This document shows, piece by piece, positions 43,369 through 56,641 of a DNA stretch of 64,000 nt (position 1 is its first letter; each line of letters starts with the position of its first letter). The DNA lies in contig JANQRQ010000248.1 of NCBI GenBank assembly GCA_028284485.1, positions 1 to 64,000 on the forward strand. Direction: 5' to 3'. Origin of the DNA: Planctomycetaceae bacterium (lineage in GTDB: Bacteria; Planctomycetota; Planctomycetia; Planctomycetales; Planctomycetaceae). Position numbers and translations under genes: made by a program. The notes below the pieces were generated by a model that was given only the letters and a program-made list of their open reading frames with translations, was not told the origin of the DNA and ran no database searches.

Positions 43369-44802
43369 TCAAGCCAATAGCTTGTCAACAACATGCGACG
43401 GTTCCACGCCGGTCAGCCGATGATTGAGACCCTGGAACTTGTAGGTCAGCCGCGTGTGATCGAAACCGAGCAAGTGCAAAATCGTGGCGTGCAGGTCGCG
43501 CACGTGGACGCGGTCTTCGACTACGTTGAAGCCGAACTCGTCGCTTTCGCCCAAGGTCACACCCGGCTTGATCCCGCCACCCGCCATCCACATCGTGAAC
43601 GCATTGGGGTGATGGTCGCGTCCATCGCCGCCACCACCTTGCACCATGGGTGTGCGGCCGAACTCGCCGCCCCACAGCACCAGCGTATCGTCGAGCATAC
43701 CTCGTTGCTTGAGGTCCTTGATTAGTGCCGCGCAGGCCTGATCTGTATCTTTGCAATTCGTTTTGAGGCCGTTGACCAAATCGCCGTGCTGATCCCAGGC
43801 TTCATGGAACAGTTCCACAAACCGCACGCCCCGTTCCACCAGTCTTCGGGCCAGAAGACAATTATTCGCGAACGACGGTTTCCCCGGCTCGGCGCCATAC
43901 ATTTCCAAAACGTGTTTTGGTTCCTGAGACAACTCCATTAATTCGGGAGCACTCGACTGCATACGAAACGCCATTTCGTACGAGTTGATCCGCGTCGCGA
44001 TCTCAGGATCGCCCACGGCGTCCAAACGAATTTGGTTAAGCCGAGTGATGGCGTCGATCGAATCTCGCTGCAATTCTCTGTCGATGCCACCAGGATTCGA
44101 CAGATACAACACCGGGTCGCCACTGCCGCGGAATTGCACACCCTGGTACACAGTCGGCAAAAAGCCGCTGCCCCAATTGGAATTCCCACCGCTCGGCCCC
44201 TTCTTGCCGGAACTAAACACAACAAACCCGGGCAGATCGCGCGATTCATTCCCCAAGCCGTATGTCACCCAGGCACCCATACTGGGCCGCCCAAATTGTT
44301 GCGAACCGGTGTTCATCAAGATTTGAGCCGGTGCATGGTTAAACGCATCGGTCACCAGAGACTTGGTGATGGAGATATCGTCAACCACTTCCGCCAGGTG
44401 CGGTAAGAGTTCCGACAGTTCGGCCCCACACTCTCCGTATCGGGCAAATTTGAACTTCGGACCGAGCAATGTCGAATTGGGATTAATGAACGCCGCACGG
44501 TAGTCTTTGATCAACTCAGCCGGCGGGAGGGTACCATCAAATTTGGTTAACTGTGGTTTGTTATCGAACAACTCCAAATGACTCGGAGCACCCGCCATAA
44601 ATAAGTAAATGACGTTCTTCGCTTTGGCCGGGAAATGCGGCTGCCGCAAGGCGTGCGGATCTTTGGGCGATGCTGCCGACTGTTGCTGCAGCAAATCGTT
44701 CATGGCGATTGCGCCCAAGCCAACTCCGCACTGTTTAAAGAACCAGCGTCGGGTCACGGCCGTGGGATCGGCTTGCTGATAGAAATGATCCTGACAATTC
44801 AT
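43369..44802 (-). CDS. DUF1501-domain protein, Tat-type signal
   Basis: 477 residues. Twin-Arg signal ([19 protein letters not shown]) and a sulfatase/phosphatase-like fold of the DUF1501 family: [21 protein letters not shown] near residue 63, [21 protein letters not shown] in the middle and the C-terminal [13 protein letters not shown]...[21 protein letters not shown], which is strongly family-specific. Function is not established. It begins 50 bases after the DUF1080-PSCyt1-DUF1553 gene, the usual planctomycete partner, so the two are expected to work together. Confidence 0.95.
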   Translation of the reverse strand: MNCQDHFYQQADPTAVTRRWFFKQCGVGLGAIAMNDLLQQQSAASPKDPHALRQPHFPAKAKNVIYLFMAGAPSHLELFDNKPQLTKFDGTLPPAELIKDYRAAFINPNSTLLGPKFKFARYGECGAELSELLPHLAEVVDDISITKSLVTDAFNHAPAQILMNTGSQQFGRPSMGAWVTYGLGNESRDLPGFVVFSSGKKGPSGGNSNWGSGFLPTVYQGVQFRGSGDPVLYLSNPGGIDRELQRDSIDAITRLNQIRLDAVGDPEIATRINSYEMAFRMQSSAPELMELSQEPKHVLEMYGAEPGKPSFANNCLLARRLVERGVRFVELFHEAWDQHGDLVNGLKTNCKDTDQACAALIKDLKQRGMLDDTLVLWGGEFGRTPMVQGGGGDGRDHHPNAFTMWMAGGGIKPGVTLGESDEFGFNVVEDRVHVRDLHATILHLLGFDHTRLTYKFQGLNHRLTGVEPSHVVDKLLA

Positions 44803-44852
44803 GACTTCAATTCCCTGACATCAGTTGGCACGCAATCTAGGGCGCGATTCAT

Positions 44853-48650
<3,798 letters not shown>

Positions 48651-48833
48651 ACTTGGCTCCTCATCTCGCAATGCTGCATTGCAGCTAGCTGCCGTGCAGC
48701 GAACTCGCCCTGCGGCCCCATTCCACGCAGATCAACCACCTATTGTGTACGACGGACCACGCCTTCTTCAATCGCAACCGGGGTCACCGGCTACACTCTC
48801 GGAATTCGCGAAAGCAAAGCCCGGAACAGGCCA

Positions 48834-50111
48834 CTACTTATCGCCGATGCAGTACAAATACTCCTGCCGTCGGCCTTGCTCTTCCTGGGCGACCCGCGTG
48901 TAAATGCGGCTGCCGGCAATCACCGGCGTCGCGAAGCAGATTTCTCCCAGTTTGTTCTCGCCAATCTGTTCAAACCCTTCGGGAGAAGCCCGAAAAATCA
49001 CGGTTCGACCCGATTCGTCAGTCGCGTAAATACGGTCGCCGACCAATACGGGGGAGGACGAAAACGTCCCACCGATTCTCGATTTCCAAATCTCCTTGCC
49101 GGTATCACATTTCCAACAGACGGCAAAGCCGGCATCGGCCACCGCATACAGGTAACCGTCTTTGACCAGCATTGAAGGAACATAAACCCGCGTTCCGTTT
49201 TCCCAGGCAATTTCACCGGAACCATCGGCGCGCACCGCCGACACATGGTTTCGCGGATAGCCGCCACTCGTATAGATCAATTCGCCGTCGGTCACGGTCG
49301 ACGTCACACATTCGGTGGTCGCTCCTTCGATCTCCCACAGTTTCTCGCCGGTCAATGGATCGAAACCGGAAACATGGTCGCAACCAGTCATCACCATTTG
49401 ATCGCGGCCCGCAACATTCAAAATGATTGGCGAAGGATAATTCGGCGTTTCGGGGCGATCGTGCCGCCACACGATTTCGCCGGTTCGCCGATCGAGACCA
49501 GCGACCGCTCCACCCGATTTGTTATCGGCCGAGACGATGACCAGCGGACCATAAACCGCAGGCGACGAACCGTAGCCTTGGTGCACGACGTAGTCGGTGA
49601 TCTTCTGCTGCCAGAGTATTTCCCCGCGCAGCGAGAGCGCTGTGATAACCATCGCATCGTCATTCAGGAAGTTGATGAACAATCGCTCACCGTCACTCGC
49701 CACGGTCGACGAGGCCGCAGTCCCCTTTTTGTTACTCGGCGGTGTGAAATTTCCTTTGTGAACGTCGGTCTTCCAAACTTGCTTGCCGGTGCCGCGTTCG
49801 AAACAGAGGACCGACCGGGACTCTTCCGCTTCGTCGGCTGTCGCCAAATAGACAAAGTCGCCCACTACAATCGGCGAGCCATGCCCTTTGCCCGATACCG
49901 GCGCTCTCCAGAGAACGTTTTCCGACTCGCTCCAGACCAGCGGCGGGTTCTGATCGTCTGCTGCCACCCCGTTGCGCGATGGACCACGCCACCAGGGCCA
50001 ATCGGTTTTGGTGAAGGGGCCGACTTCGGCGTTCGCGTCGTCGGCCATCGTCGGTACTGCAACAAGGATAAAGGAACAAATCGCTAGGAGAATTGCTGAG
50101 GTTCGAAGCAT
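48834..50111 (-). CDS. Secreted PQQ-binding-like beta-propeller protein
   Basis: 425 residues from ATG 50111, which gives a signal peptide (MLRTSAILLAICSFILVAVPTMAD). The body consists of repeated propeller blades with Trp-docking-like segments: VLWRAPVSGKGHGSPIVVGDFVYLATAD, IVWRHDRPETPNYPSPIILNV, EKLWEIEGATTECVTSTVTDGELIYTSGG and EIWKSRIGGTFSSSPVLVGDRIYATDESG. Such PQQ-like propellers in planctomycetes are mostly scaffolds or enzymes without proven PQQ. Located upstream of the large DUF1553 gene, 183 bases away. Confidence 0.92.
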   Translation of the reverse strand: MLRTSAILLAICSFILVAVPTMADDANAEVGPFTKTDWPWWRGPSRNGVAADDQNPPLVWSESENVLWRAPVSGKGHGSPIVVGDFVYLATADEAEESRSVLCFERGTGKQVWKTDVHKGNFTPPSNKKGTAASSTVASDGERLFINFLNDDAMVITALSLRGEILWQQKITDYVVHQGYGSSPAVYGPLVIVSADNKSGGAVAGLDRRTGEIVWRHDRPETPNYPSPIILNVAGRDQMVMTGCDHVSGFDPLTGEKLWEIEGATTECVTSTVTDGELIYTSGGYPRNHVSAVRADGSGEIAWENGTRVYVPSMLVKDGYLYAVADAGFAVCWKCDTGKEIWKSRIGGTFSSSPVLVGDRIYATDESGRTVIFRASPEGFEQIGENKLGEICFATPVIAGSRIYTRVAQEEQGRRQEYLYCIGDK

Positions 50112-50465
50112 GAGATTCCTGTCGTCTCGGTGGGCCAAGTTTGGGGTGGGAGCAATCGCCGTCGTTTACAAAGCACGCCGCGTCGGCAGACGATTGCATT
50201 CGCGAGGGCAAATACCCTGGTGAGCCGCCTGCGTCGATGTCTCGTCGTCGATGTCTCGTCGGTTTCGAAAAACCGACTGCAGTCAGCCTACCGCGCAGCG
50301 GCGTCCGGAACAACTTTCTCGCAGTTGATCTGGCTGGCGAAGACCACTTGCTCCACTCTCCCGCTAAGTTCCGAATCCGACAACGATACTACCGTCTCCC
50401 TCTGCAACGAATTGCATCTAGCCGCGAGAAATCATCGTAACTACTGGTACCGGGCTCCCGCCTCG

Positions 50466-50527
50466 GAACGCACCGAATACGTGGCTCCTGCCTCGTACAA
50501 ATGGATTCCCGCCTCCGCGGGAATGAC
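50466..50527 (+). repeat. Repeat family A, copy 1 (short form)
   Basis: Begins GAACGCACCGA, contains GGCTCCTGCCTCG and ends with ATTCCCGCCTCCGCGGGAAT, a hairpin. Matches 62151-62239 over its left part almost base for base; the right-hand GGATTCCCG...GAATGAC module is 25 bases here against 51 in the other two copies, so it has an internal deletion. Confidence 0.7.
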
Positions 50528-50823
50528 GTTGTCTAAGGCTCGACCTCAAAATGCCCTCACCCGGCCTGCGGCCGACCTCTCCCAGAGCAACGAACTGCAT
50601 CTGGGCGCGGGGCCGTCACAGTATCTACCCAATGTGGCCGAGTTGGTGGGCAACGATCCTTCACAAACGCTGCGCGCGAATGTCGCACTGGCCAGAGGCC
50701 CTCACCACCAACCCCTCTCCCAGCGGGAGCGGGGAGTATGTTGCCGGATTCGGTTGGCCGAAGGAGAGGTGTCGGGGGGCGTTTTCAGATGATCACGATA
50801 ACTCTCCGCTCCACGCGGGGTGC

Positions 50824-50846
50824 CACTGCTGGCTTGCCCAGCAGTG
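50824..50846. repeat. Repeat family B hairpin, copy 1
   Basis: CACTGCTGG, loop CTTGC, CCAGCAGTG: a perfect nine-base-pair stem. The second copy at 52411-52433 has CACTGCTTG, the same loop, CAAGCAGTG, so one base pair has changed on both sides. Confidence 0.7.
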
Positions 50847-50900
50847 CTTTGCGTTGGTCACGGCGCATCTCATGATGCGGCGAATTGCATCTGTCGATTC

Positions 50901-51302
50901 TCACCCGGTAAACATCGTCGATCGCTCGACCAGGCACAGGTGGTTGCCAAACGGGTCTTCGATGTAAAACGACTTTTCGCCCCATGGTCGCTGGGCAATC
51001 TCACCAGCCGGGTCGCCGTGAACGTCTCCCTCAGCGAGTTTGGCCCCCGCTGTTTGCGCAGCTGCATAGGACGCCTCGATATCGTCGACAGCCAAATAGA
51101 TATGGTCCGGACTTGGCGTGGCGTCGAAATCGTCCCCATCTGCCCGTGGGTCGAGACACGCGAGAATTGTCCCCTCACAATTGAAGTAGTGTCGCCCGTT
51201 CGAAACGCGGCTCCCCTCCATTCCCAACAGTGTCGCGTAGAAACTCGCGGCCTGCTCGATATCACCCACTTGAACAATCACTCGAAACAACTTCGCCGAC
51301 AT
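50901..51302 (-). CDS. VOC-family (glyoxalase/dioxygenase-like) protein
   Basis: 133 residues, one vicinal-oxygen-chelate module pair: ELFRV-type first strand (KLFRVIVQVGDIEQAASFYATLLGMEG) and the second module PDHIYLAVDDIEASYAAAQTAGA...SFYIEDPFGNHLCLVE. The last strand with Glu is where the metal ligand sits in glyoxalase-type enzymes. Function (lyase, resistance protein or dioxygenase) cannot be told. Its ATG is at 51302; the gene upstream on the same strand is a methyltransferase ending 88 bases away. Confidence 0.88.
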   Translation of the reverse strand: MSAKLFRVIVQVGDIEQAASFYATLLGMEGSRVSNGRHYFNCEGTILACLDPRADGDDFDATPSPDHIYLAVDDIEASYAAAQTAGAKLAEGDVHGDPAGEIAQRPWGEKSFYIEDPFGNHLCLVERSTMFTG

Positions 51303-51390
51303 GTTGCACTCCCTGATCAGAAGTCGATCGACCGAATCATAAGTCGAGTTTCATGCATAGACCGCTTCTGCTCTGATGGCTCATTTGCGA

Positions 51391-52125
51391 TCAACCAGCG
51401 CCTGGTTTGAGCTGCATGAGCAACAGCATCGGCCAGCCGGCATAACGAACTGCGCGCGGCGACTCGGCTGCCAGCTCGTCATCAACAATATGCTCGGTCA
51501 TGTCGTCGATCGACAGGTCGGCTTGCACAACCGCACGAACATAATCGGAAAGACAATGCTCCTGGCTTGCGGGTCGTGTAATTGATCCCGTTTCCGGATC
51601 GGTAAACCGGGCCTGAGCATCCCGCAGATTCATGGCCGGATGCATCACCGACACGATGATTCGCCCATCCGATCGACAGACACGGTGCATTTCTCGGAAC
51701 AAACCATTCAGATTGGTGACATGGTCGATGACCAAGCCGCACACGACGCGATCGAAGCTGTTCGAACTCAGCGGGAATGCCGACTCGATATCGTGCTCGA
51801 CAAAAGTGATTTCACGGCCGGTCACTTTCGATTGGGCCTGCGCCAACATGCCAGCGGAAAAATCGATCCCCGTGACTCGCGCTCCGTTCTCTGCCATTGC
51901 CAACGCATGCCGCCCCGTGCCGCAACCGACATCTAACACCTCCAGGCCGGCAACATCACCAAGAACGGGCGGCAGGAACCGATTCTCCAATTTGATCAAC
52001 GGGTTGTCTTCGTCGTCGTAAATCGTCGACCAGCGGTCGTAACCATGCTGCGTTGATAAATCGACAAACAAGTCCCGTCTCCCCCCGGGAGAGGGGTCAG
52101 GGGTGAGGGCCCTTTTTGCCATCAA
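51391..52125 (-). CDS. Class I SAM-dependent methyltransferase
   Basis: 244 residues as drawn from ATG 52125. Motif I is EVLDVGCGTGRHALAMAENGARVTGIDFS (about 60-88), followed by ERVVCGLVIDHV-like post-motifs (FDRVVCGLVIDHVTNLNGLFREMHRV), as in ubiquinone/menaquinone-type methyltransferases; substrate unknown. The first 17 residues (MAKRALTPDPSPGGRRD) are translated from a dispersed intergenic repeat and are probably not native. A TTG at 52071, preceded by GGGGGGAG seven bases away, may be the true start and gives 226 residues beginning LFVDLSTQHGYDRW. Confidence 0.85.
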   Translation of the reverse strand: MMAKRALTPDPSPGGRRDLFVDLSTQHGYDRWSTIYDDEDNPLIKLENRFLPPVLGDVAGLEVLDVGCGTGRHALAMAENGARVTGIDFSAGMLAQAQSKVTGREITFVEHDIESAFPLSSNSFDRVVCGLVIDHVTNLNGLFREMHRVCRSDGRIIVSVMHPAMNLRDAQARFTDPETGSITRPASQEHCLSDYVRAVVQADLSIDDMTEHIVDDELAAESPRAVRYAGWPMLLLMQLKPGAG

Positions 52126-52217
52126 TTCGGTCTCCGTTTTTCAGGAGAATCACAAGCCCTAGGAAATCGGCGGTCCCTTTTTGTTTCTTTCGTGGTCATT
52201 AACAATTCACAAGCATC

Positions 52218-52268
52218 GTCATTTCCGCGCAGTAAGCTTGTCCCCGCGTAAGCGGGGAACGGGAATCC
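52218..52268 (-). repeat. Repeat family A, copy 2 (inverted)
   Basis: Reverse complement of the 51-base right module of the copy at 62189-62239; by eye 44 of 51 positions agree and both start GGATTCCCG, contain CAAGCTTAC and end AATGAC. Contains a CCCCGC...GCGGGG stem. Confidence 0.75.
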
Positions 52269-52410
52269 AAAAAAGTATTTCTTCACCACGGAGTCACTGG
52301 GGGCACGGAGAGAAATCGAACAACAATGCTTTAGCATTCGTTTTGTTGTTCACATATCGTTCCACTATTCATGAAACCAATTTGACCAATTCAGCGAGCG
52401 ATTCGTGTGC

Positions 52411-52433
52411 CACTGCTTGCTTGCCAAGCAGTG
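52411..52433. repeat. Repeat family B hairpin, copy 2
   Basis: CACTGCTTG, loop CTTGC, CAAGCAGTG. Compared with the copy at 50824-50846 a G-C pair has become a T-A pair while the loop is unchanged, which points to selection on the hairpin. Confidence 0.7.
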
Positions 52434-52573
52434 CGGTGATGAATTGTCTGCGACTTCCCCGCGCGAGAAAGAATCGCGCATGGACTGCTACCGACTCGGC
52501 AGGAGCCTCGCCCTTCCATTCGTCCGACTCGAAAATCACACTCCCTCTCACCCCGGGGAGCGGGGTGAAGGCC

Positions 52574-52999
52574 TCACTCCTCCGCTTCTACCGCCAAGTA
52601 CACGATCGAATTGCGGGGAATCCAAAACTCCATCCCTTCGTTTTTGACGCCGATGTTTTTGAACACCTTTTTGACGTACGGCGCTTTGACCGCAACCGGC
52701 ACACCCTGCTCCGCACCACTGCCCCCTTCGAGTACGATCCACTCGTCATCCAGTTTGAGCAACCTGCCTTCGATCGGGCCCTGTTGCACATCCTGGGAGT
52801 TTCTTGCCAGATGCACCGTACATTCTTGACCAATCGGCAGCGCCAAAGGTTCGCGCGGGAGATCGGCTCTGAATTGCGATTGCTCGGCTTGAAGTGTCTC
52901 CACTTTTCGCGGCGCCGCCGGCTCCTCGACTGCTCGCTCATCCGCCTGCAGACTGAAAGCGACAATTCCCAATACCGCAACAACGACTAGGTACCGCAT
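52574..52999 (-). CDS. Small secreted protein, unknown
   Basis: 141 residues from ATG 52999, which has an AGGAG box four bases before it and gives a signal peptide (MRYLVVVAVLGIVAFSLQADE); 15 codons upstream another ATG is in frame but lacks these. The mature part is a small beta domain: VHLARNSQDVQQGPIEGRLLKLDDEWIVLEGGSGAEQGVPVAVKAPYVKKVFKNIGVKNEGMEFWIPRNSIVYLAVEAEE, similar in look to short SH3- or KOW-like folds. Function unknown. It is transcribed toward the methyltransferase region, with repeats between. Confidence 0.72.
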   Translation of the reverse strand: MRYLVVVAVLGIVAFSLQADERAVEEPAAPRKVETLQAEQSQFRADLPREPLALPIGQECTVHLARNSQDVQQGPIEGRLLKLDDEWIVLEGGSGAEQGVPVAVKAPYVKKVFKNIGVKNEGMEFWIPRNSIVYLAVEAEE

Positions 53000-53287
53000 T
53001 GCACTCCTCGCTCCTCTTTGAGAATCGTTTTCAAACCATGCCATGAGGGAAAACCCTCAATGCTGTAAGAGATGTCATCGGTGACGAAATTACTTCGCCG
53101 TATGGCGCGACAGTATAGTATCGTAATACCAATTGCGTCTTGGTCAGTTTTTGCGTCCTGTGCAAATCGCATCCGTGGGGCATGGCGCCGCCCCCAACGT
53201 CGGTCGCATCAGCCAGGGTTTCGGACCAATTTCGAGTTCGGTTCGTACGCCGATGAAATCGTCGTTGAATTCACTGGGAGCCTCAGT

Positions 53288-54403
53288 ATGCCGACATATA
53301 ACGACTTACGCCCGGAGAACGATTTCAAAAAGAAAGACTACGAACTGATCTTTCCAAGCATGACGAAAACGGAGAAGAAGCGCTGCATTCAAAACTTACT
53401 GACGTTGCGAAGCGGCCTGGATGAGCGCGTCGCCGTACGAAAATCGGACCACAACCTGATTGTCGCCAGTTGGAACATCAAAGAGTTCGGTCACACCACA
53501 CAACGGTTACCGGAGGCATATTTTTACATTGCAGAAATCATCAATCGCTTCGATTTGGTGATCGTGCAAGAAGTGAAATCGACGCTCAAGGATCTCCACA
53601 TTGTCATGCAACTGTTGGGCCCTGATTGGTCATACATCGTGAACGACATCACTGAAGGGGACGACGGCAACTCAGAACGCAGCGCCTATATCTTTAACAT
53701 CAAGCGGGCCGTCTTCGGCGGGCTCGCCGGTGAAATCGTGCTGTGGGACAGCCTCACGGCGAATTCCTCCATCAAGCAGCTCAAGCGTACGCCCTACATC
53801 ACCGGTTTTCGCGCCGGATGGAAGACCTTTGCCATCGTCAATCTGCATCTGCATCCCGGCGAGGAGGATGACGACATATTGTTTCGCCGGGAAGAGGTCG
53901 AGTTGTTGCTTGAAGCTATCGAAGAAAAAGTCAGCAAAGGCCGCCTGTGGAACGACAATCTCATTTTGGCCGGCGACTTTAACCTGTACAACGGATCGGA
54001 CAAAGACGACCCGACAATCGAGTTGTTCAATGATAATGGCTTTCGCGAAATCGAAACACTTGTCGGCGTCGACACGAACGCTTCGCAAACCGAAGCTTAC
54101 GACCGATTGTTTTTGACAAACAACGAGTATTTTACCGTCGGGCGCGACAGCTCAGGCGATGAAGTCGCCGGTGTGTTCAACTGCTTCGATTTCGTCTACA
54201 AGACCGGTCAGGAATCGAGCTACAAAGCGGTCATGCAAAAGCGCTACACCGGTGTGAAGGATATGACCGACCCGGACAACCTCAGGTCCTATTACAACCA
54301 TCCGTGGCGGAAGAACCAGATGTCTGACCACTTTCCCATCTGGTTTGAGCTCATCATTGATTCGTCCGACGAATTCTTACAGGAAAAGTTGGCGAGTTTT
54401 TGA
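53288..54403 (+). CDS. Endonuclease/exonuclease/phosphatase (EEP) family protein
   Basis: 371 residues from ATG 53288 (GGGAG seven bases upstream); an ORF open for 72 codons before it lacks coding character and was discarded. Core motifs of the EEP superfamily: VASWNIKEFG, FDLVIVQEVKS with the metal-binding Glu, LILAGDFNLYNG with Asp and Asn, and SDHFPIWFELI, the C-terminal Asp-His pair. Such proteins cleave DNA, RNA or phosphoester lipids. The N-terminal 55 residues (PTYNDLRPENDFKKKDYELIF...) form a helical extension. No signal peptide. Divergent from the small secreted protein at left; 288 bases of promoter region between. Confidence 0.9.
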   Translation: MPTYNDLRPENDFKKKDYELIFPSMTKTEKKRCIQNLLTLRSGLDERVAVRKSDHNLIVASWNIKEFGHTTQRLPEAYFYIAEIINRFDLVIVQEVKSTLKDLHIVMQLLGPDWSYIVNDITEGDDGNSERSAYIFNIKRAVFGGLAGEIVLWDSLTANSSIKQLKRTPYITGFRAGWKTFAIVNLHLHPGEEDDDILFRREEVELLLEAIEEKVSKGRLWNDNLILAGDFNLYNGSDKDDPTIELFNDNGFREIETLVGVDTNASQTEAYDRLFLTNNEYFTVGRDSSGDEVAGVFNCFDFVYKTGQESSYKAVMQKRYTGVKDMTDPDNLRSYYNHPWRKNQMSDHFPIWFELIIDSSDEFLQEKLASF

Positions 54404-54536
54404 ACTGAATCCATCAACGATGGATAAATTGCACAAGATTCGTTCGCGGCCTTTATCCAAGCCGAACTCGAGGATTCGACTGTGTTGCGGTTGCAAAACC
54501 GCCGTCGTGACCCTTGCGGCAACATCACACGGCTCT

Positions 54537-55703
54537 TTAAACGGCATCCACGAAATCGCCTTGGCTCTGCGGAATCTGCAGTGTCTCTCGCGCCTGGCGG
54601 GCCAGGTCTTCCGCCTCAGCTGGTGTTTCTGCCAAAACGGTGAGATGTCCCATCTTTCGGCCGATGCGGGCTTCCCGCTTTCCGTACAGGTGGAGCTTGA
54701 GGTCATTTACCTTTAATGCCCTCGTCCAATCTGGTTCTCCGTTTTGCCAAAGGTCACCCAACAAGTTGGCCATTGCAGCCGGGCGCAATTGCGTCGTGGC
54801 ACCGAGGGGTAAACCGCAAACTGCCCGTACCTGCTGTTCGAACTGGCAAGTTGCGTGGGCATCGACCGTGAGATGTCCCGAGTTGTGCGGGCGCGGCGCA
54901 AGCTCGTTGACCAATAATTCACCACTGGTCGTCAGGAAGAACTCGACACAAAGCACGCCGATTACGCTGAGTTCGTTGAGAATGACGCGTGTGATTTCTA
55001 TCGCTTCGGCACGAATGTGCTCTGAAAAAGCGGTTGGTGTGACCGAAACATCGAGAATGTGATCTTGGTGCGTGTTGACCATGGGGCCATAAAACACGGT
55101 CGACCCATCTTGGCCGCGCGCAGCAATCACGGATAATTCGGCTTCGAAATCGACAAAGCGTTCGAGGACCGCATCTTGACATTTCAATTCGGCCCACGCC
55201 GATTCGAATTCTTCTCGCGAATCGATTCTGATCTGACCTTTGCCGTCGTATCCCCATGCGGCAGTTTTCAGAATAGCCGGCAAATTGTCATCGCCAACGG
55301 CGCTGAGATCGGACAGTGAATGAATCGGTCGGAATGGTGTCAGCGGTATGCCTGTGGACTCGAGAAACCGTTTTTCCCGAAGGCGCTGTTGAGTCGTATG
55401 TAGCACGTGGCCAGCCGGATGAACTGGAACGAATCGGTCGATCGCATCGATCGTTTCGCCGGGTACGTTTTCAAATTCGAAAGTAACAACATCAACCTGG
55501 CGTGCGAACTGGGACACGGTGTCCAAGTCAAGATAGGACGATTGGATTTCAACATCAGCAACTTGTCCAGTTGGTGTGTCATTGTCTGGTGAAAGGACAT
55601 GTACACGAAAGCCCAATCGTCGTGCAGCAATAGCGAACATTCGACCTAACTGACCGCTGCCCAAGACACCAATGGTTGAACCAGGAAGAACAGCTTGGCT
55701 CAT
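54537..55703 (-). CDS. purK: 5-(carboxyamino)imidazole ribonucleotide synthase
   Basis: 388-residue ATP-grasp enzyme that makes N5-CAIR from AIR, ATP and bicarbonate in purine synthesis. Typical parts: [28 protein letters not shown] at the N-terminus, [13 protein letters not shown] (ATP-binding loop), [14 protein letters not shown] and [32 protein letters not shown]. The ATG overlaps the purE stop by four bases. A longer in-frame ORF reaches 56033 but its first 110 codons lie inside purE in another frame and are not coding. Confidence 0.96.
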   Translation of the reverse strand: MSQAVLPGSTIGVLGSGQLGRMFAIAARRLGFRVHVLSPDNDTPTGQVADVEIQSSYLDLDTVSQFARQVDVVTFEFENVPGETIDAIDRFVPVHPAGHVLHTTQQRLREKRFLESTGIPLTPFRPIHSLSDLSAVGDDNLPAILKTAAWGYDGKGQIRIDSREEFESAWAELKCQDAVLERFVDFEAELSVIAARGQDGSTVFYGPMVNTHQDHILDVSVTPTAFSEHIRAEAIEITRVILNELSVIGVLCVEFFLTTSGELLVNELAPRPHNSGHLTVDAHATCQFEQQVRAVCGLPLGATTQLRPAAMANLLGDLWQNGEPDWTRALKVNDLKLHLYGKREARIGRKMGHLTVLAETPAEAEDLARQARETLQIPQSQGDFVDAV

Positions 55704-56212
55704 AATTCGGAATCCTTCATGACCGTGTCTTCTTGTTTCGCTGCAAACTCTTTTAACTTGACTCGCAATTCCGGAATCTCGTTGGCCAGCATTCTCACGG
55801 CCAATAGCGCCGCGTTCTTTGCCCCCGATTCTCCTATGGCGAGCGTCCCGACCGGAACACCACCCGGCATTTGAACGATTGAGAGGAGCGAGTCGAGCCC
55901 CGACAACGCTCGCGACTGCACAGGCACGCCCAGTACTGGCAGCGTCGTCAACGAGGCCACCATACCGGGAAGATGGGCTGCACCGCCGGCTCCGGCAATG
56001 ATCAGCTTTAAACCGCGCTCTTCTGCATCGCAAGCATAGCTAACCATCCAATTGGGTGTTCGATGCGCGGAAACGACCCGGCATTCATGAGCAACGTTGA
56101 ACTCCGACAGCAATTCGGAAGCTTTTTGCAGCGTCGGCCAGTCCGATTTGCTGCCCATGATGATGCCAACAATGGGTTTATTTGTATTGCTCATTTCCTC
56201 ATCCGTTGCCAT
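55700..56212 (-). CDS. purE: 5-(carboxyamino)imidazole ribonucleotide mutase
   Basis: 170 residues, class I Pur[26 protein letters not shown] with the catalytic His, [15 protein letters not shown] and [34 protein letters not shown]. It converts N5-CAIR to CAIR. Two ATG codons (56212 and 56194) are possible starts, each with a GAGGA too close to be ideal; the first is used. purE and purK are coupled by a 4-base overlap. Nothing else of the purine pathway is in the window. Confidence 0.96.
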   Translation of the reverse strand: MATDEEMSNTNKPIVGIIMGSKSDWPTLQKASELLSEFNVAHECRVVSAHRTPNWMVSYACDAEERGLKLIIAGAGGAAHLPGMVASLTTLPVLGVPVQSRALSGLDSLLSIVQMPGGVPVGTLAIGESGAKNAALLAVRMLANEIPELRVKLKEFAAKQEDTVMKDSEL

Positions 56213-56641
56213 TCCTCATAACTTCGAATTCGATCGAAAAAAAACGTACAAAGCGCTGGGTCTCCGGTGCCCATGGAAAGTTTCCGTCCGCGGCTCGCTT
56301 TCACCGGCGATGCGGTGGCGACCTGGGGCATTCGGATAACCTCGGATTCGGCATGCACGGTGTTCTCGCCTTTGATGCTTGCACGACACCAAAATCTCTG
56401 CCTAGTGCTTTCGAACGCCAATAAACCGTGGTTCCCTCGTCGACGTTGAGCCTAATGGTACACGCGATCCCTGCGTGAGTACCGGCGACCTGAGCGTTCT
56501 CCTGCTAAAACTGTCACTCTTGCGACGGTAGAAAACTAGAACCATATCTTCTTTAGCATAAGAACTTTATGAATATTTTCCAGCCAGTCAGCGACTCATG
56601 CGGAGCACTTGAATTCCTGGTTTTCAGATAAGATTCTTATT
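56213..56641. other. Divergent intergenic region
   Basis: 429 bases between purE (leftward) and the DUF2294 gene (rightward). It becomes AT-rich from about 56510. A short inverted repeat GGTAC...GTACC is found around 56457-56485. No other feature could be supported. Confidence 0.4.

Larger units (their letters stand above)
50112..50900. repeat. Repeat-rich intergenic region
   Basis: 789 bases with no credible gene. It contains a copy of repeat family A (50466-50527), a family B hairpin (50824-50846), two pieces like CCCTCACC...CTCTCCC (50559-50585 and 50699-50722) that match 52082-52112 and 52544-52580, and three short units with GAATTGCATCT or GAACTGCATCT (near 50410, 50590, 50890). Mixed repeat modules like this are common between planctomycete genes. 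Confidence 0.65.
52126..52573. repeat. Repeat-rich intergenic region upstream of the methyltransferase
   Basis: 448 bases between two minus-strand genes. It contains repeat family A in inverted orientation (52218-52268), a phrase CTTCACCACGGAGTCACTGGGGGCACGGAG (52281-52310), family B (52411-52433) and a CTCACCCCGGGGAGCGGGGTGA hairpin (52548-52569). No coding ORF is convincing. Confidence 0.6.

Noticed and set aside
50112-50900. CRISPR array or coding region in the repeat-rich gap
   Set aside because: Repeats are not regularly spaced or identical and no cas genes are present; ORFs here are made of repeat modules.
53072-53287. 72-codon extension upstream of the EEP-family protein
   Set aside because: Basic, Arg-rich translation with no family resemblance; a GGAG box stands just before the ATG at 53288.
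55704-56033. Apparent 110-residue N-terminal extension of PurK
   Set aside because: It lies within purE in another frame, has shadow-like Arg/Ser-rich composition, and the ATG at 55703 gives a normal PurK beginning with its nucleotide-binding segment.
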